Below, in pieces: positions 10,779 to 20,732 of a stretch of DNA of 64,000 nt. The position numbers and the translations under genes are program-made. The notes beneath the pieces are model-generated. The model saw only the letters and a list, made by a program, of their open reading frames with translations, did no database searches and was not told the origin of the DNA. Source of the stretch: Coniochaeta sp. PMI_546 (Eukaryota > Ascomycota > Sordariomycetes > Coniochaetales > Coniochaetaceae); NCBI GenBank assembly GCA_021432605.1, contig MU271163.1, forward strand, positions 248,001 to 312,000. Direction: 5' to 3'. Positions within the stretch are counted from its first letter, which is position 1, and the number at the start of each line of letters is the position of its first letter.

Positions 10779-11866
10779 ATGGCTGCGAATCCCTTCATCA
10801 GCAACGGCACATGTTACTACGAGGCCGGCGAGCAGTCCGATCCAACCTTCATTCCCTGCGGAAATGATGCCCTCGGCCACAAGACATGCTGTCAAGCAGG
10901 CGACATGTGCTTGTCGAGCAAAGCATGCTTCAATCTGCAGTATATGCTCACCTATCTAGCGGGATGCAGCGACCCGGAGTACCTGGACGACAGCTGCCCA
11001 GAAAAACCAGGGCTTGATGGTAGATGGAAACTGACACCTTTCAACACATTGATCTGATAGAACTGACCATTGCCTGTCCGGGAGAGGTAGATTCACCGTG
11101 GGTCGGTCTTGTAACCTGCAAAGACTCAAACCTATGGTCGGCCTGTACGCAGCGTGCACATCCTTCGACTCTGCAGTCTCCGGATTCGTGCACGTGTACT
11201 CAAAGCCCACCAACGGCGGCCTTCACAGACGCTCCGGTTCTGACCAACATTGTCAGCCTCCCAACGTCTCTCGGCGGTCCCGTAGTTTGGCAGCAGGGAT
11301 ATCTCCCGACCTCGATAACCTCAACATCAAGCTCAGGATCAGCCAAGCCATCGAGCTCGCCTTCCATGACCTCTGGCAACCTAACCTCGGCAATAACGGC
11401 GCCGCCAACAGCTACATCGTCGTCGTCGTCATCAGCATCAACTGCACAACCACAGGTCGATGGCTCGACCGGCATGAGCACCGGAGCCAAGGCCGGAGTA
11501 GGCGCGGGCGTGACCTTCGCTGTGCTCGCCATCCTCGCAGGCATAGCAGGCCTCTTATTTGTCCGACGCCGCCGGAGGAAGAAGGCAGCGCAGTCTCTTC
11601 AGCACGAGACTGTGGATGACCAAGGCGAGGAGGCAAAATACGCCTGGAGTCCGTCGACGGTAGCAACGAACAGGGTTAGCGAGTTAGATTCCAGAGCTGC
11701 GAGGCCATGGTCAATGCGGACCGAGCTGGAGGACACTGATAGCTCGCCCAGGTCGATAGGTGCGGCGTTTGAGGATACCAGGAGGCAAGATGGAGGCGGT
11801 GATGGACAGCATGTGGCCAAGGCTCAACCACAGGAGCTGGGATCGCTAGCGGAGCTGCAAGGATGA
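10779..11866 (+). CDS. Fungal single-pass membrane protein with Cys-rich ectodomain
   Basis: Exons 10779..11019 and 11091..11866 give 338 residues; the intron of 71 bp holds an AACTGACC branch-like site. An acceptor at 11060 would also keep frame, but the one at 11090 gives CPEKPGLDDSPWVGLVTC, which fits the pattern of this family better. The N-terminal 130 residues hold about 12 cysteines (NGTCYYEAGEQ, CGNDALGHKTCCQAGDMCL, then YLAGCSDPEY). A Ser/Thr-rich stalk, a transmembrane helix at about 211-238 and an RRRRRKK stop-transfer follow, then a cytosolic tail of 95 residues. There is no classical signal peptide; the family commonly starts this way. This architecture is abundant in filamentous ascomycetes and uncharacterised; a wall or surface sensor is only a guess. 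Confidence 0.78.
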
Positions 11867-12093
11867 CATGTAGAAAAGTGGTCAGAGTCGCTAGGACTAC
11901 GAACCGTACGATAGCATATTGAAACTGTATTCAAAACGTACATGTACTTGAGGAGTCTAAAATTGATGTCGAGTGCCTGATTTGATTGATCCGAGCTTGC
12001 GATAAACTCGACGCGATAATAATAATATGGGGCAAGTATGCTGTCCAATATAGTGGATGATAGTGGCGCTTTCAACATCGCAACCAGCTACGA

Positions 12094-12110
12094 CAGGTGT
12101 TCAACACCTG
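12094..12110. repeat. Small inverted repeat before tRNA
   Basis: CAGGTGTTCAACACCTG forms an 8-bp stem with a one-base centre. It ends 4 bp before the tRNA-Asp 5' end. It may be coincidental. Confidence 0.5.
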
Positions 12111-12114
12111 TAAA

Positions 12115-12208
12115 TCTTCCGTAGTATAGTGGTTAGTATATGAGCTTGTCATCCGCCATCCGGTAGTAGCAATCGCTCGGGACCCGGGTTCAATTCCCGG
12201 CGGGAGAG
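12115..12208 (+). tRNA. tD(GTC): tRNA-Asp (GTC) with 22-nt intron
   Basis: Acceptor arms TCTTCCG (12115..12121) and CGGGAGA (12201..12207) pair with one G-T, and the discriminator is G12208. The anticodon stem TGAGC/GCTCG encloses loop TTGTCAC, with anticodon GTC at 12148..12150. A 22-nt intron (12152..12173) sits one base 3' of the anticodon, the standard place for eukaryotic tRNA introns. The T arm is CCGGG-TTCAATT-CCCGG (12184..12200), and the A box is in GTATAGTGGTTAGTAT. A run of six T (12214..12219) follows as the Pol III terminator. All elements are present, so the gene should be functional. Confidence 0.95.
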
Positions 12209-12213
12209 GCTTC

Positions 12214-12219
12214 TTTTTT
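12214..12219 (+). terminator. Pol III terminator of tRNA-Asp
   Basis: Six consecutive T, five bases after the discriminator base of the tRNA gene. Confidence 0.8.
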
Positions 12220-12371
12220 GAATTTTTTACCATTTCTTTTCTACTTGTTACAACCAGTTTTCTCAGCTTTCCCGTGATTGCTTTATTTTAGATTAGCTTT
12301 TACAATTATATGTATCGCGCCCGTATTTCTAGGCCTAGATGTTCTGACCGCCTTTGTTCTTCTTGTCATCT

Positions 12372-14439
12372 TTATTCTTTGAAGACGAACCACTTTCCGC
12401 TCGCAGTGTCATGCGTAAGGTTGGTTCCAACCACCTTACCGCCCCTCAATGCGCCGCTCTCGGCAACACCATTGCCGACAGAACGGTGCAGACTGTTGGC
12501 TCCAGCGAGTACAGTAAAGTTTGAGAGCGATATCTCATAGCCATTTCGCGTCTTGGTGGTGGGGACTCCGAAGAACGAGGCGTTGAGGGAATCGTACCCG
12601 ATGCTCAACTCGTAGTACCCACGGTAGTACAGATCCTGCCACTGAAGCTCCCGGTTGAGACCTACCAGCGCCGAGGAGAGAGCATTCGCAGTTGACAGCG
12701 TGATATTCTGTCCGGCCGGACACGGCGAGCTGACAGCTGAGCCCGCGAACTCGACACCTACGGACCCGGCACCAGTCGCGTTGTCGTACGCGTGCTCGCC
12801 GAGCCAGACGAGGTCTGAGACCCACGATGCGTGGCTGTCGCCAGCGAGGAAGATGGTGTTGTTGATCTTATGGTCGTACAGGTTGGCAAAGGTCCGGTTG
12901 CGGTTGGCCTGATACCCGTCCCACGAGTCGTAGTTGTACGTGCCGCCTTCGTTCATGCGACTGAACACGATCTGGTTGCCCACGACCCGCCACGCTGTCC
13001 CGCGGCGCGAACTCTCGCGCAGCATGCGGTAGAACCACTGCTCCTGCCTCGGGCCCATCAGCGACCGACTAGCCTCGTCGGAGATAGCTTTAGTGTAGTC
13101 GGTGTTCCAGTACAGGTCCGTGATGGAGCGGTCGTACTGGCGCGTGTCGAGCATCAGCAGGTCAAAGAGGTCGCCGAACTGGAAGTTGCGCCAGATGCGC
13201 AGGTTGTCGTCCATCTCGACCTGGCGGATGGGCATCCACTCGAAGTAGGCGCGCACAGCGTTCATCTTGCGCTGGTCGACCGAGATTCCGCCGGCATCGA
13301 GGAATGAATCCTCGGTGTTGTTCATATGGGACGAGCCGGCCTTCCAGGTGTTGTCTCCCACCTCGTGGTCGTCCCAGACGGGGATCCAGGGAAACTGCTG
13401 GTGGCTTGCGTACAGGTCCAGGTCGGTGCGGTATTGGGCAATGCGCTTGCGGTAGTCGTAGAGCCTGCGCAGGTTAGATCCAAAGTACATCGCGGACTTG
13501 GGGCTCGTATCAAAGCACCTACGTGTGGATCTCGTGGTCTGGTTGGGGTACCCGACCATAAGCATCGCCCCAACCATAGTCGCCGTTCTTGTACTCGTAG
13601 ATGTAATCGCCAAGATGGATTACGTAGTCCACCGAGTCTTTCCGCACGGTGTTGCCGTAGGCGTTGAAGAAGCCGAACGCTACTAGTAGTTAGAGCAAAA
13701 TCTGGCAGCCTGTGAGCAGGGATCGATCACGTACGGTAGTTACTGCAAGAGTAAACGGCAAGCTTGATCGGCACCGATGCTTTTCCGTCCTTCGCCGGAA
13801 TGGTCTTTGTTCGTCCCAGTGGCGACGTGTTGTTGGAGTTGCAAACGTTGAATTGGTAGTCTGTTGCCGGGTCAGTCTCTCGTCTGCTCGCAAGTGATTG
13901 TCTCGCTCACAGTATGTAGTAAACGGCTTCAGTTTCTTGGCTTCAACCTGATCCGGCAGTCAGCGATAAGGCCAATATCTAGGAGTCCTTGACTTGTATG
14001 TCCGCACCTTGACCGTAAAGTCAACATCTGAGCTTGTGTAAGCAGTTCCGCTATCGGCAGCAGACTTCAGGTCCTTGGCAGTAGATATCTTCCAGTCCAC
14101 GCAGACAGGTGCCGTGCTGGCCTTGACGAAGTCGTCAACCTCGTGGCTGTACAAGTCCACATGTCCCGAGACTGTAACGTTGCTCTTGTCGTTGTCGCTG
14201 CTTGGTGCGATACGCGTCCACAGGATCACGCTGTCCTCGTAAGGGTCTCCGGAGGCAACTCCGTGCGTGAAGTTGAGCGCCTTTGGATCCCATGGTGACT
14301 TGGCGTAAGTACGGGCAGCAACCTTACGGATTGAGACGCCTAGCTCAGGGTGGTGCAGCGAAGGGGAGAAGTAATTGATGTTCCCGGTGAAGGACGCAAG
14401 TGCACCCGCCGCGAGGGAGAGGATGAGAGCGTTCTTCAT
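12372..14439 (-). CDS. Secreted PhoD-type alkaline phosphatase / phosphodiesterase
   Basis: Five exons on the minus strand: 14439..14008, 13947..13911, 13860..13735, 13679..13523 and 13464..12372. Four GT-AG introns of 50-60 bp give an unbroken 614-residue protein. The start at 14439 opens MKNALILSLAAGALAS, a signal peptide. The N-terminal fibronectin-like PhoD_N part holds GVASGDPYEDSVILWTRI. The catalytic part holds VIHLGDYIYEY, the exon-spanning QPDHEIHTLYDYRKRIAQYR, WDDHEVGDNTW and LAGDSHASWVSDL, with the metal-binding Asp, His and Asn residues in place. PhoD enzymes hydrolyse phosphate mono- or diesters using a metal centre. The product is probably extracellular and serves phosphate scavenging. 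A TATA box lies about 95 bp upstream. It is divergent from the PQQ-repeat gene. Confidence 0.92.
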
Positions 14440-14533
14440 CTTGTGCTCCGAAATTGTCAATGTGCAGCAGCTGAGGAGCGCAGAGAGGCATCTGTAGGCC
14501 GAGGCCCAGCGTGCGCGGGTCGAAGTGCAAGCA

Positions 14534-14541
14534 TATTTATA
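14534..14541 (-). promoter_or_regulatory. TATA box of the PhoD gene
   Basis: TATAAATA on the minus strand, 95-102 bp upstream of the PhoD start codon, a usual distance for a fungal TATA box plus a short 5' leader. Confidence 0.55.
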
Positions 14542-15263
14542 CGAAATCTGGACTCGCCCGTCCTTGAATCTCGACCTTGGAGACGACCTTGTGCCTGACT
14601 AGAGTGTGAAGCCCAAGCGATGACGATCGCCCGGCGGAGAGCCGGTAAATGTTTGGCAGGGAGGTCAGCTCGTGGGTAATTAGGAAGCTTGTGATTCGGC
14701 GACCAGCTTCATTGCACGAAGGATGGCAGCTATCACAGCATGCATATATCTACCTGTCTTCCCAGTCCTTGTCGACCGAGGCACAAAGAGCTTGGGAACT
14801 TAGCTTCGCATCCGACAACACTTTCCCGCTAAGGAAGGAGGCAATTGGTGTCTATGACGGCGGGGTGCTTTGGTCGATTGAAACGTGTTAGGGGCGACGT
14901 CCATGATTGGGCTGTGTATAGTTGGAGGTCGATGCCAAGACTTCAATCTGCATATGCCTCAAATCGCTCGAACGTCAACTTGGCCATGTCCGTGAGGTTG
15001 CTGCATTTGTGCACTTGCTGCCAGGTACCAAGCATTGCAACGCCCATCGCGGGGTAACATCATCGGGGGAAAATACAGCATAATGCGACCCCAGAGTCCA
15101 ATGGAATTGAGATCGGTAGTAATGTATTTTTTCTTACTGGGTCGAACCCTGGTGTATAAGGATGCGACGTCGAACAATCCGGCAGGTACTGGCCTCAAGA
15201 GGGCATGGATGTAATACTCTATAAAGCCTCTTCAATTATGGACAGTAAACATCGCGTCCTCCT

Positions 15264-15269
15264 CACGTG
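15264..15269. promoter_or_regulatory. CACGTG palindrome
   Basis: CACGTG is the core site of the PHO4/NUC-1 phosphate-starvation bHLH factors. It lies about 825 bp upstream of PhoD and 800 bp upstream of the PQQ-repeat gene. One copy in 1.6 kb can arise by chance, so this is a weak call. Confidence 0.3.
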
Positions 15270-15730
15270 GCATCCTTCCTGACAGGTATACAGACAAAAA
15301 CACGAGGCAAGACGTTCCACATGCACACTTCATTAACCTTATTAAATAAGGTACCTAGCAAGCAAATTCTGAAACGACGCGTGGACTTGCACCACTCTTT
15401 GACCGCACATGGTATGGGAAAGTGTCAATAAGGCAGACTGTATTCAATGTGTATGTGGAGCGCCCGACTTTGCGCCCGACTCTAGACATTTAGAAGGCAA
15501 GGGACAGATCTTCTCTGCGGCTTTTCTGTGCTACACGGACGTCGGACCTCAGCTACCAATTGTCTTATTATAAATAAGCCCATCCGGGTGCGTCAAGGTT
15601 TCATTGGGTGCTATTAACCACTTCGGAAGTGATAATCGGGACGCTGAGTGGCACTCGGAAATGTACATCACCTCAGCTATATTGACACTAGGTCAGACCT
15701 TCCTGACCAAGATCCGGGCATAAACATAAG

Positions 15731-15756
15731 GTACCTTACCTACCTACCTAAGGTAC
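15731..15756. repeat. CCTA repeat within an 8-bp inverted repeat
   Basis: GTACCTTA and TAAGGTAC flank CCTACCTACC. Similar CTAC-rich words occur near 34869..34893. Confidence 0.65.
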
Positions 15757-16066
15757 TCTTTGCATGTGTCAGAACAGTGTGCCTTCTGGAGCACCAACCA
15801 CTCGGATAGCGGTCCTACCAACCATGTCATATTGGGCGTACGTCGTCTCGGCCAACATCAAACAAGACACCTACACCTCCGGATAGGCGCATGAGAGAGT
15901 GGGTGCGAATGATATTGATCCGTTGATCGGCCCTTCCCGTTGAACAGAAATTTTAGGATAAGATCAAGTCTCTCATGAGTGTTCTTGAAAAGTCGTTATG
16001 GGATATTCCGCGGAAGTCTGGTCGATACTATTCATCAATATCCAGCAGTCTCTAGAAATCATCAAT

Positions 16067-17761
16067 ATGAACTTCATCGTATCCTATCTATTGTTGGTAC
16101 TCGTCCATGTTTCAACAAATATCCCCGGGACGCTTGCCAGTTCATCGGGTAAGACTCAAGATGAGTGGACAGGCTGGGGAGGCTCCTTACACAACAATCG
16201 AGCATCAAGCAGCAAATACATATCGTCCTCGACTGTGAAGAACGCCACAATTCACTGCCAAATTCCACATGCGGGGGGCGTGAGCGCGACACCAGCGATA
16301 TCCAACGGAGTAGCTTTCTACCCAACTTGGGGAGGCACATTCGTCGCTCTAGACTACGAGAAATGCCAGGTCAAATGGGAGATTAATGTCACTGCCATCA
16401 TCATCAACTTCAAACAACCCACGCCCTTCCAGCTTGCGCTGTCCACCGCCCCCTTCATCGCAGGATTGTTTGCCTCAAGGACTAGCCCTCAAGTCGACAA
16501 GCGAGCAAACGTGCTGTATTTCGCTACACAGCTGAATGCGCTTGTCGTGGCTGTTGATGTCGGGACCGGAGCGGTACTGGGCGTCACCCAGATCAACTCT
16601 CATCCAGCAGCCGTGGTTACCCTCAGCCCCACGCTGTACGAGAACATACTCTACGTGGGCGCAGCCAGTGCTGAGGAGCTGGCGGCGGGCTCGGTATCTG
16701 GTTACAAGTGTTGCTCCTTCGTCGGCAACGCAATGGCGCTCAGCTTTGATCGCTCCACAGGTCGCTTCAAGACAGTCTGGAATCTGGACATGATGCCCAC
16801 AGACGACAATGCTGGCAGGTTCTCGAACGGAAGCGGCTGGTCCGGCGTAGGCGTATGGGGAAGCCAACCAGCCATAGACCCCGGCCGAAGACGTGTGTTT
16901 TTCGCCACTGGGAACGTCTACACTACTCCAAGAGCGTATATCAACTGTACAGATGAAAAGTTCAGCCCGACAACGGCACAGAACACAAGCTGTCTCCCGC
17001 CAAGAGTGTGGCAGAACGCCGTCCTGGCAGTTGAACTTTTCACTGGAAAGGTAGCTTGGATCAAGCGATTTGGTCCGCTTGACGTTTGGGTACTGGGATG
17101 CGGTATAATGGGCGTTGCAACGGATCCTGTCTCCTGTCCAGGAACCCCTGGCCCGGACTACGACTTTGGCATGGCGCCAACCTTCGTGCCCGGACAGGGC
17201 AAGAACGGCAAGGATATCGTGACAGTAGGGCAGAAGAGCGGATACTTGTACAGTCTCGCAGCAGACACCGGGGAAGTTCAGTGGGTAACGGCTACCAGCC
17301 CTGGCGGTGTCGTTGGTGGACTAAGCTGGGGCATAGCCACAGACGATCAACGGGTCTACTTCGCCGGCATCAACTCGATGGCTCGGTCGTGGACACTCCA
17401 GCCGGGCAATACCACGACCGTGAACAACAGTGTATGGGGTGCCGCTTCTCTGGCCGATGGGAAGCTGCTTTGGGAAACGCAAGTTAGCAACAACGACGTC
17501 GCTTACGCGCCACCTACGACTGTTGGCGATATCGTACTTGTCGGACGAGTGAAGCCCCTCGGTCCTATCACGAGTGGTGATGGTCCTCTGGTTGTCCTGA
17601 ATAAGGAGAATGGTAAAGTCCTTCTTGAGTACCCTCTCAGAGGTACTTTTCGTGGTGGTGTTGCAGTCCAAAACCGGTATATCCTGTTCGGAACTGGGTA
17701 CAAAGGCCTTGATGGCTTTCTCTACGTCCTCAAGGTGTCGTCCGTTGCAGGAACGAAGTAA
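16067..17761 (+). CDS. Secreted PQQ-repeat (beta-propeller) protein, polyvinyl-alcohol-dehydrogenase-like
   Basis: An intronless gene of 564 residues. The start at 16067 gives MNFIVSYLLLVLVHVSTNIP, a signal peptide; the frame is open back to an ATG at 15998, but that start would bury the signal peptide. Repeated blade motifs are visible: WTGWGGSLHNNR, ATPAISNGVAFYPTWGGTFV, AVDVGTGAVLG, GVWGSQPAIDPGRRRVFFAT, AVELFTGKVAW, VGQKSGYLYSLAADTGEVQW and LADGKLLWETQVS. These AxDxxTGxxxW-type motifs belong to quinoprotein alcohol-dehydrogenase-like propellers. No c-type haem CXXCH motif is present, so it is not a quinohaemoprotein with a built-in cytochrome. The substrate is unknown, and whether it holds PQQ cannot be told from sequence. 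Divergent from PhoD. Confidence 0.85.
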   Translation: MNFIVSYLLLVLVHVSTNIPGTLASSSGKTQDEWTGWGGSLHNNRASSSKYISSSTVKNATIHCQIPHAGGVSATPAISNGVAFYPTWGGTFVALDYEKCQVKWEINVTAIIINFKQPTPFQLALSTAPFIAGLFASRTSPQVDKRANVLYFATQLNALVVAVDVGTGAVLGVTQINSHPAAVVTLSPTLYENILYVGAASAEELAAGSVSGYKCCSFVGNAMALSFDRSTGRFKTVWNLDMMPTDDNAGRFSNGSGWSGVGVWGSQPAIDPGRRRVFFATGNVYTTPRAYINCTDEKFSPTTAQNTSCLPPRVWQNAVLAVELFTGKVAWIKRFGPLDVWVLGCGIMGVATDPVSCPGTPGPDYDFGMAPTFVPGQGKNGKDIVTVGQKSGYLYSLAADTGEVQWVTATSPGGVVGGLSWGIATDDQRVYFAGINSMARSWTLQPGNTTTVNNSVWGAASLADGKLLWETQVSNNDVAYAPPTTVGDIVLVGRVKPLGPITSGDGPLVVLNKENGKVLLEYPLRGTFRGGVAVQNRYILFGTGYKGLDGFLYVLKVSSVAGTK

Positions 17762-17953
17762 GAATGACGCTACCTGAATAGTTAGACGAGGTCGACTTGT
17801 TCACTATTCCTTCAACACACGTTCGTTCACTACTCATGCTTCGCCCACTCATCGAGAGCTCCTCAGATCAGTCTATTTCCAGACTATCTATCATCTTAAG
17901 TCTGGTGTAAGATAAATCTTGTCCCACTAGACATCTCAACCCAACACCTTGTC

Positions 17954-18709
17954 TCATTTCGGTAGGAGTAAACTGTGCAACTTTTGGTCCCTTTTCTCCG
18001 CCATAAGCGTACGTCCATGTTGCTTCTGAGGGTAGATTGCGTGGAAAGCTGAACTCAGCACCAAGGTGATTGTGAGGTCCGGCGGCGCTATGTCCACTGC
18101 AGTATTCCAGCCAGAGAGAAAACCCGTCACTGCTAAACCACATAAGCTTGCCAGGTAAAACTGCGACTGGTATCGGTTGACTCTCTGAGCTTGTATGTGT
18201 GGTAGGGTCGCCAACGTATATATAGTGCAAGCGACGATGAATGTCAGTGTTGACGGACGAGATTGCGCCTTCGTGGAGTCTTCTAGAGTTGAGCCAGCGT
18301 CAACTTCGTCAAAACCCCTTTACCAAGATAGGCACGGAGGGGTGTCTTACCTCTCGCGGCAATGTAGTAGTACATCACGGATGATGCACCCAGTGCCAAC
18401 ACGACAGAAAGTACCCAAATGACCATCTCGATGGCGGATGGTCCGTATATGCGACCTATAAGAACCGCTTGCATCCAAACATTGTCATGTCTGTCTCGTC
18501 CATCTGCAAAGTCTGTTCGCAAGGCTGCTGGCATCGCTCTCTCCTCAACGTAGGGCGGCGGATTTGGGTAGTTCTCCTTCCGAGTGCGACTGATCATAGG
18601 ATAAGGTTCTACCGCTTCGGGTAACTCAGAGACACTTGCGTAGCTATCTGAATGTCCTTCGACATATACTGTTTGGGACTCGTTACTGTTCTCCCGGGTG
18701 GTCAGCCAT
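17954..18709 (-). CDS. Tentative single-pass membrane protein
   Basis: A tentative model. Exons 18709..18687, 18643..18351 and 18282..17954 would give 214 residues with GT-AG introns of 43 and 68 bp. Exon 2 carries YASVSELPEAVEPYP and YPNPPPYVEERAM, then a transmembrane helix AIEMVIWVLSVVLALGASSV at about residue 70-90. The Y...LPE motif before a membrane helix is common in a group of fungal type II membrane proteins whose ectodomain is often lectin-like. Splicing exon 2 instead to an acceptor near 18176 would open another frame to 17868 with LPGKLMWFSSDGFSLWLEYC, which is more protein-like. The 3' half is therefore uncertain, and the locus might be a decayed gene. Confidence 0.35.
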
Positions 18710-20732
18710 CAACTCATCTTCGCTGTATATGTCAAAAAGCTATAACGTACATCTGCGAACAAGCGTAGCATTTCCCGTAGCCAACCCATTTCTGCGTCGC
18801 GTCGGCCTTATAGCTGCTGGTGGAATTACTGTTTTGCGAGTAGGAGGTTGAGTCATATTCCGAGCAACGGGGATTAGTGCAAGGTCTACCAAGCGCAGAC
18901 ATTTTTAGTTGCTTTTCGTCGATTTACCGAGTCTTCTGTTGTCCTAATTATGAAGCCAAGTTTTGAGGACACTACCAAAGCTAGGAAAAGGGTCGGCATA
19001 TTTAAGGCTCGTCCGTAACGATGCTGACGCAGCTGGACGTGAGGCCGATTGTTGTGTGGCGGCTGAGTCAGGGGCAAACCCGGGGAGATAGACTATGCGA
19101 GCATGCAGACGCATCAGTCATAATTGCTAACACGATCATAATCATCCCAAATGACAAATAAGCTGTGAGATTTACGACCAATAGCCATAAGTCCATAGTG
19201 CTGACATGGAGGGCATGTATGCTCAACTCGTCTAGGGCTTATGGTGGAGAGCACATTCATTGAGGTTCACCATGCTGGAGGCAAATGAAACTAGAGAGCA
19301 AACACTCGCTGCACTGCATCGACACTTGCTTCACTCATACAATAGTCACCTCCTGGCTTCCAGCATCATTGGTCTATTACCCTTTGCAGGGACCTGAGAT
19401 ACCTATACTACCGTGATCTGTGAAGCGTCTGTCGGCGTTCATGGAGCCAACGGCGATGTATACAGGCACTCGCGATGCTGATCACCTGGTTGCAATCCAC
19501 GGATCGAAAGGGGTTAAGACCTCACTTTCAAGTATGCTGTGCCTTTTGAACTTGATCAACATGACATAGACCAAAAACCAGCGGGTCGCACAGATATCTC
19601 ACGAATAAGAAAGACGGGGAGAAGAACCGTCTCAGACTCTAGTTTCAACAGTTTCGCAATCTGCCCAGGAGATGGCAACGGTGTTGAGTCTCGATCTAAG
19701 CTTGCACTCGATAGCTGGACGAGAACCATAAGAAAACCTCTGTTCAATTTGTTCTCATTAATTGTAATTTGTTTAGGTAAGGCATGCTCCCTCAAAAGGA
19801 AGAGTGAAAAACTCGACTCAGTCGACATGGCTGTCATGGAAGGCCCCTTCAGCTGGCATGATGTTTCGGGGTCTCGTTGCCTTCACATAGCATCGACAAC
19901 CCAGCAATGGCAAAGCCATCGCAACCAAATTACTGCCCTCATGGCCTACATTGGACTGCTCTCATCTATAGGACCTTTGAAGCACCATGATCAAGAAATC
20001 GACAACAGTCGTTGCCTGGAGCTGGAGCGGCGACAACCAGCCTCATCAGTGGTGGGAGGCGACTTCTGGATACGATTTCCAGGTTTGTCCACGGCGACTC
20101 ATGAGCATTGACACTCACGCCTCGCAGCGTTCCCGATGGCAAAAAAACCAGTCTTTGGACACTGTCTCCCGTCTGCATCAGAATATAACACAGTGTACAT
20201 TTGTTGAAGGATCGATGAACTCGAACGACATTTTTCCCGGCAGGTTCGCAAAACAAGTCCTGCGATGCCACTGCTCGCCAGACTTTTACAGTGGCTAGAG
20301 GCATAGCAGTCTTATTTGCGGCAGAATTTAGGTTTGCGATCTGAGTAGTAAGAGTTCGAAAGAGCCTGCTGCTGACATTCGAAGATACCTTAATGGCTGG
20401 GCGTCTACCAAACACGGCGAACCGAGGCAACGATGACTGGTTGATAGTGCTTTTGAGTTGAGGTTCTTCAGCCTCAAACTGCAGGTGAAGTCACAGGCGA
20501 GCTCAGTTTTGATTGGCGCTAAACACCACAGTAGCTGCCACATCGGCGAAATGGCTGCCTCATAAGGGCCCTTCTGCCTAGAACGCGTGTGAGAAGATTC
20601 CGACTTCACTTGGAGCCTTCCTCAGTCTTGATTGACGTGTTGCCGAAGACAGATACCTTCACTCAGATCAGCCACTGAACATCGCCGATTCCTCTTCCAA
20701 CTTGCATCACTCCTGTACCTCAACAAACACGC
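18710..20732. other. Intergenic, no gene supported
   Basis: About 2 kb. A 190-codon open frame (19539..20111, +) and a 154-codon one (19966..20430, -) overlap each other and show no domain. I see no convincing gene, repeat or RNA. Confidence 0.5.

Larger units (their letters stand above)
14440..16066. other. Divergent intergenic region, PhoD / PQQ-repeat genes
   Basis: About 1.6 kb with no gene. It contains a TATA box for PhoD, a CACGTG palindrome at 15264..15269, and a short CCTA repeat inside an 8-bp inverted repeat at 15731..15756. Confidence 0.6.

Noticed and set aside
12831-13667. Plus-strand open frames up to 158 codons
   Set aside because: Antisense shadows of the PhoD gene, caused by GC-rich codon use.
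19539-20430. Open frames of 190 (+) and 154 (-) codons
   Set aside because: No recognisable motif, no signal of splicing, mutually overlapping; kept as unexplained intergenic sequence.
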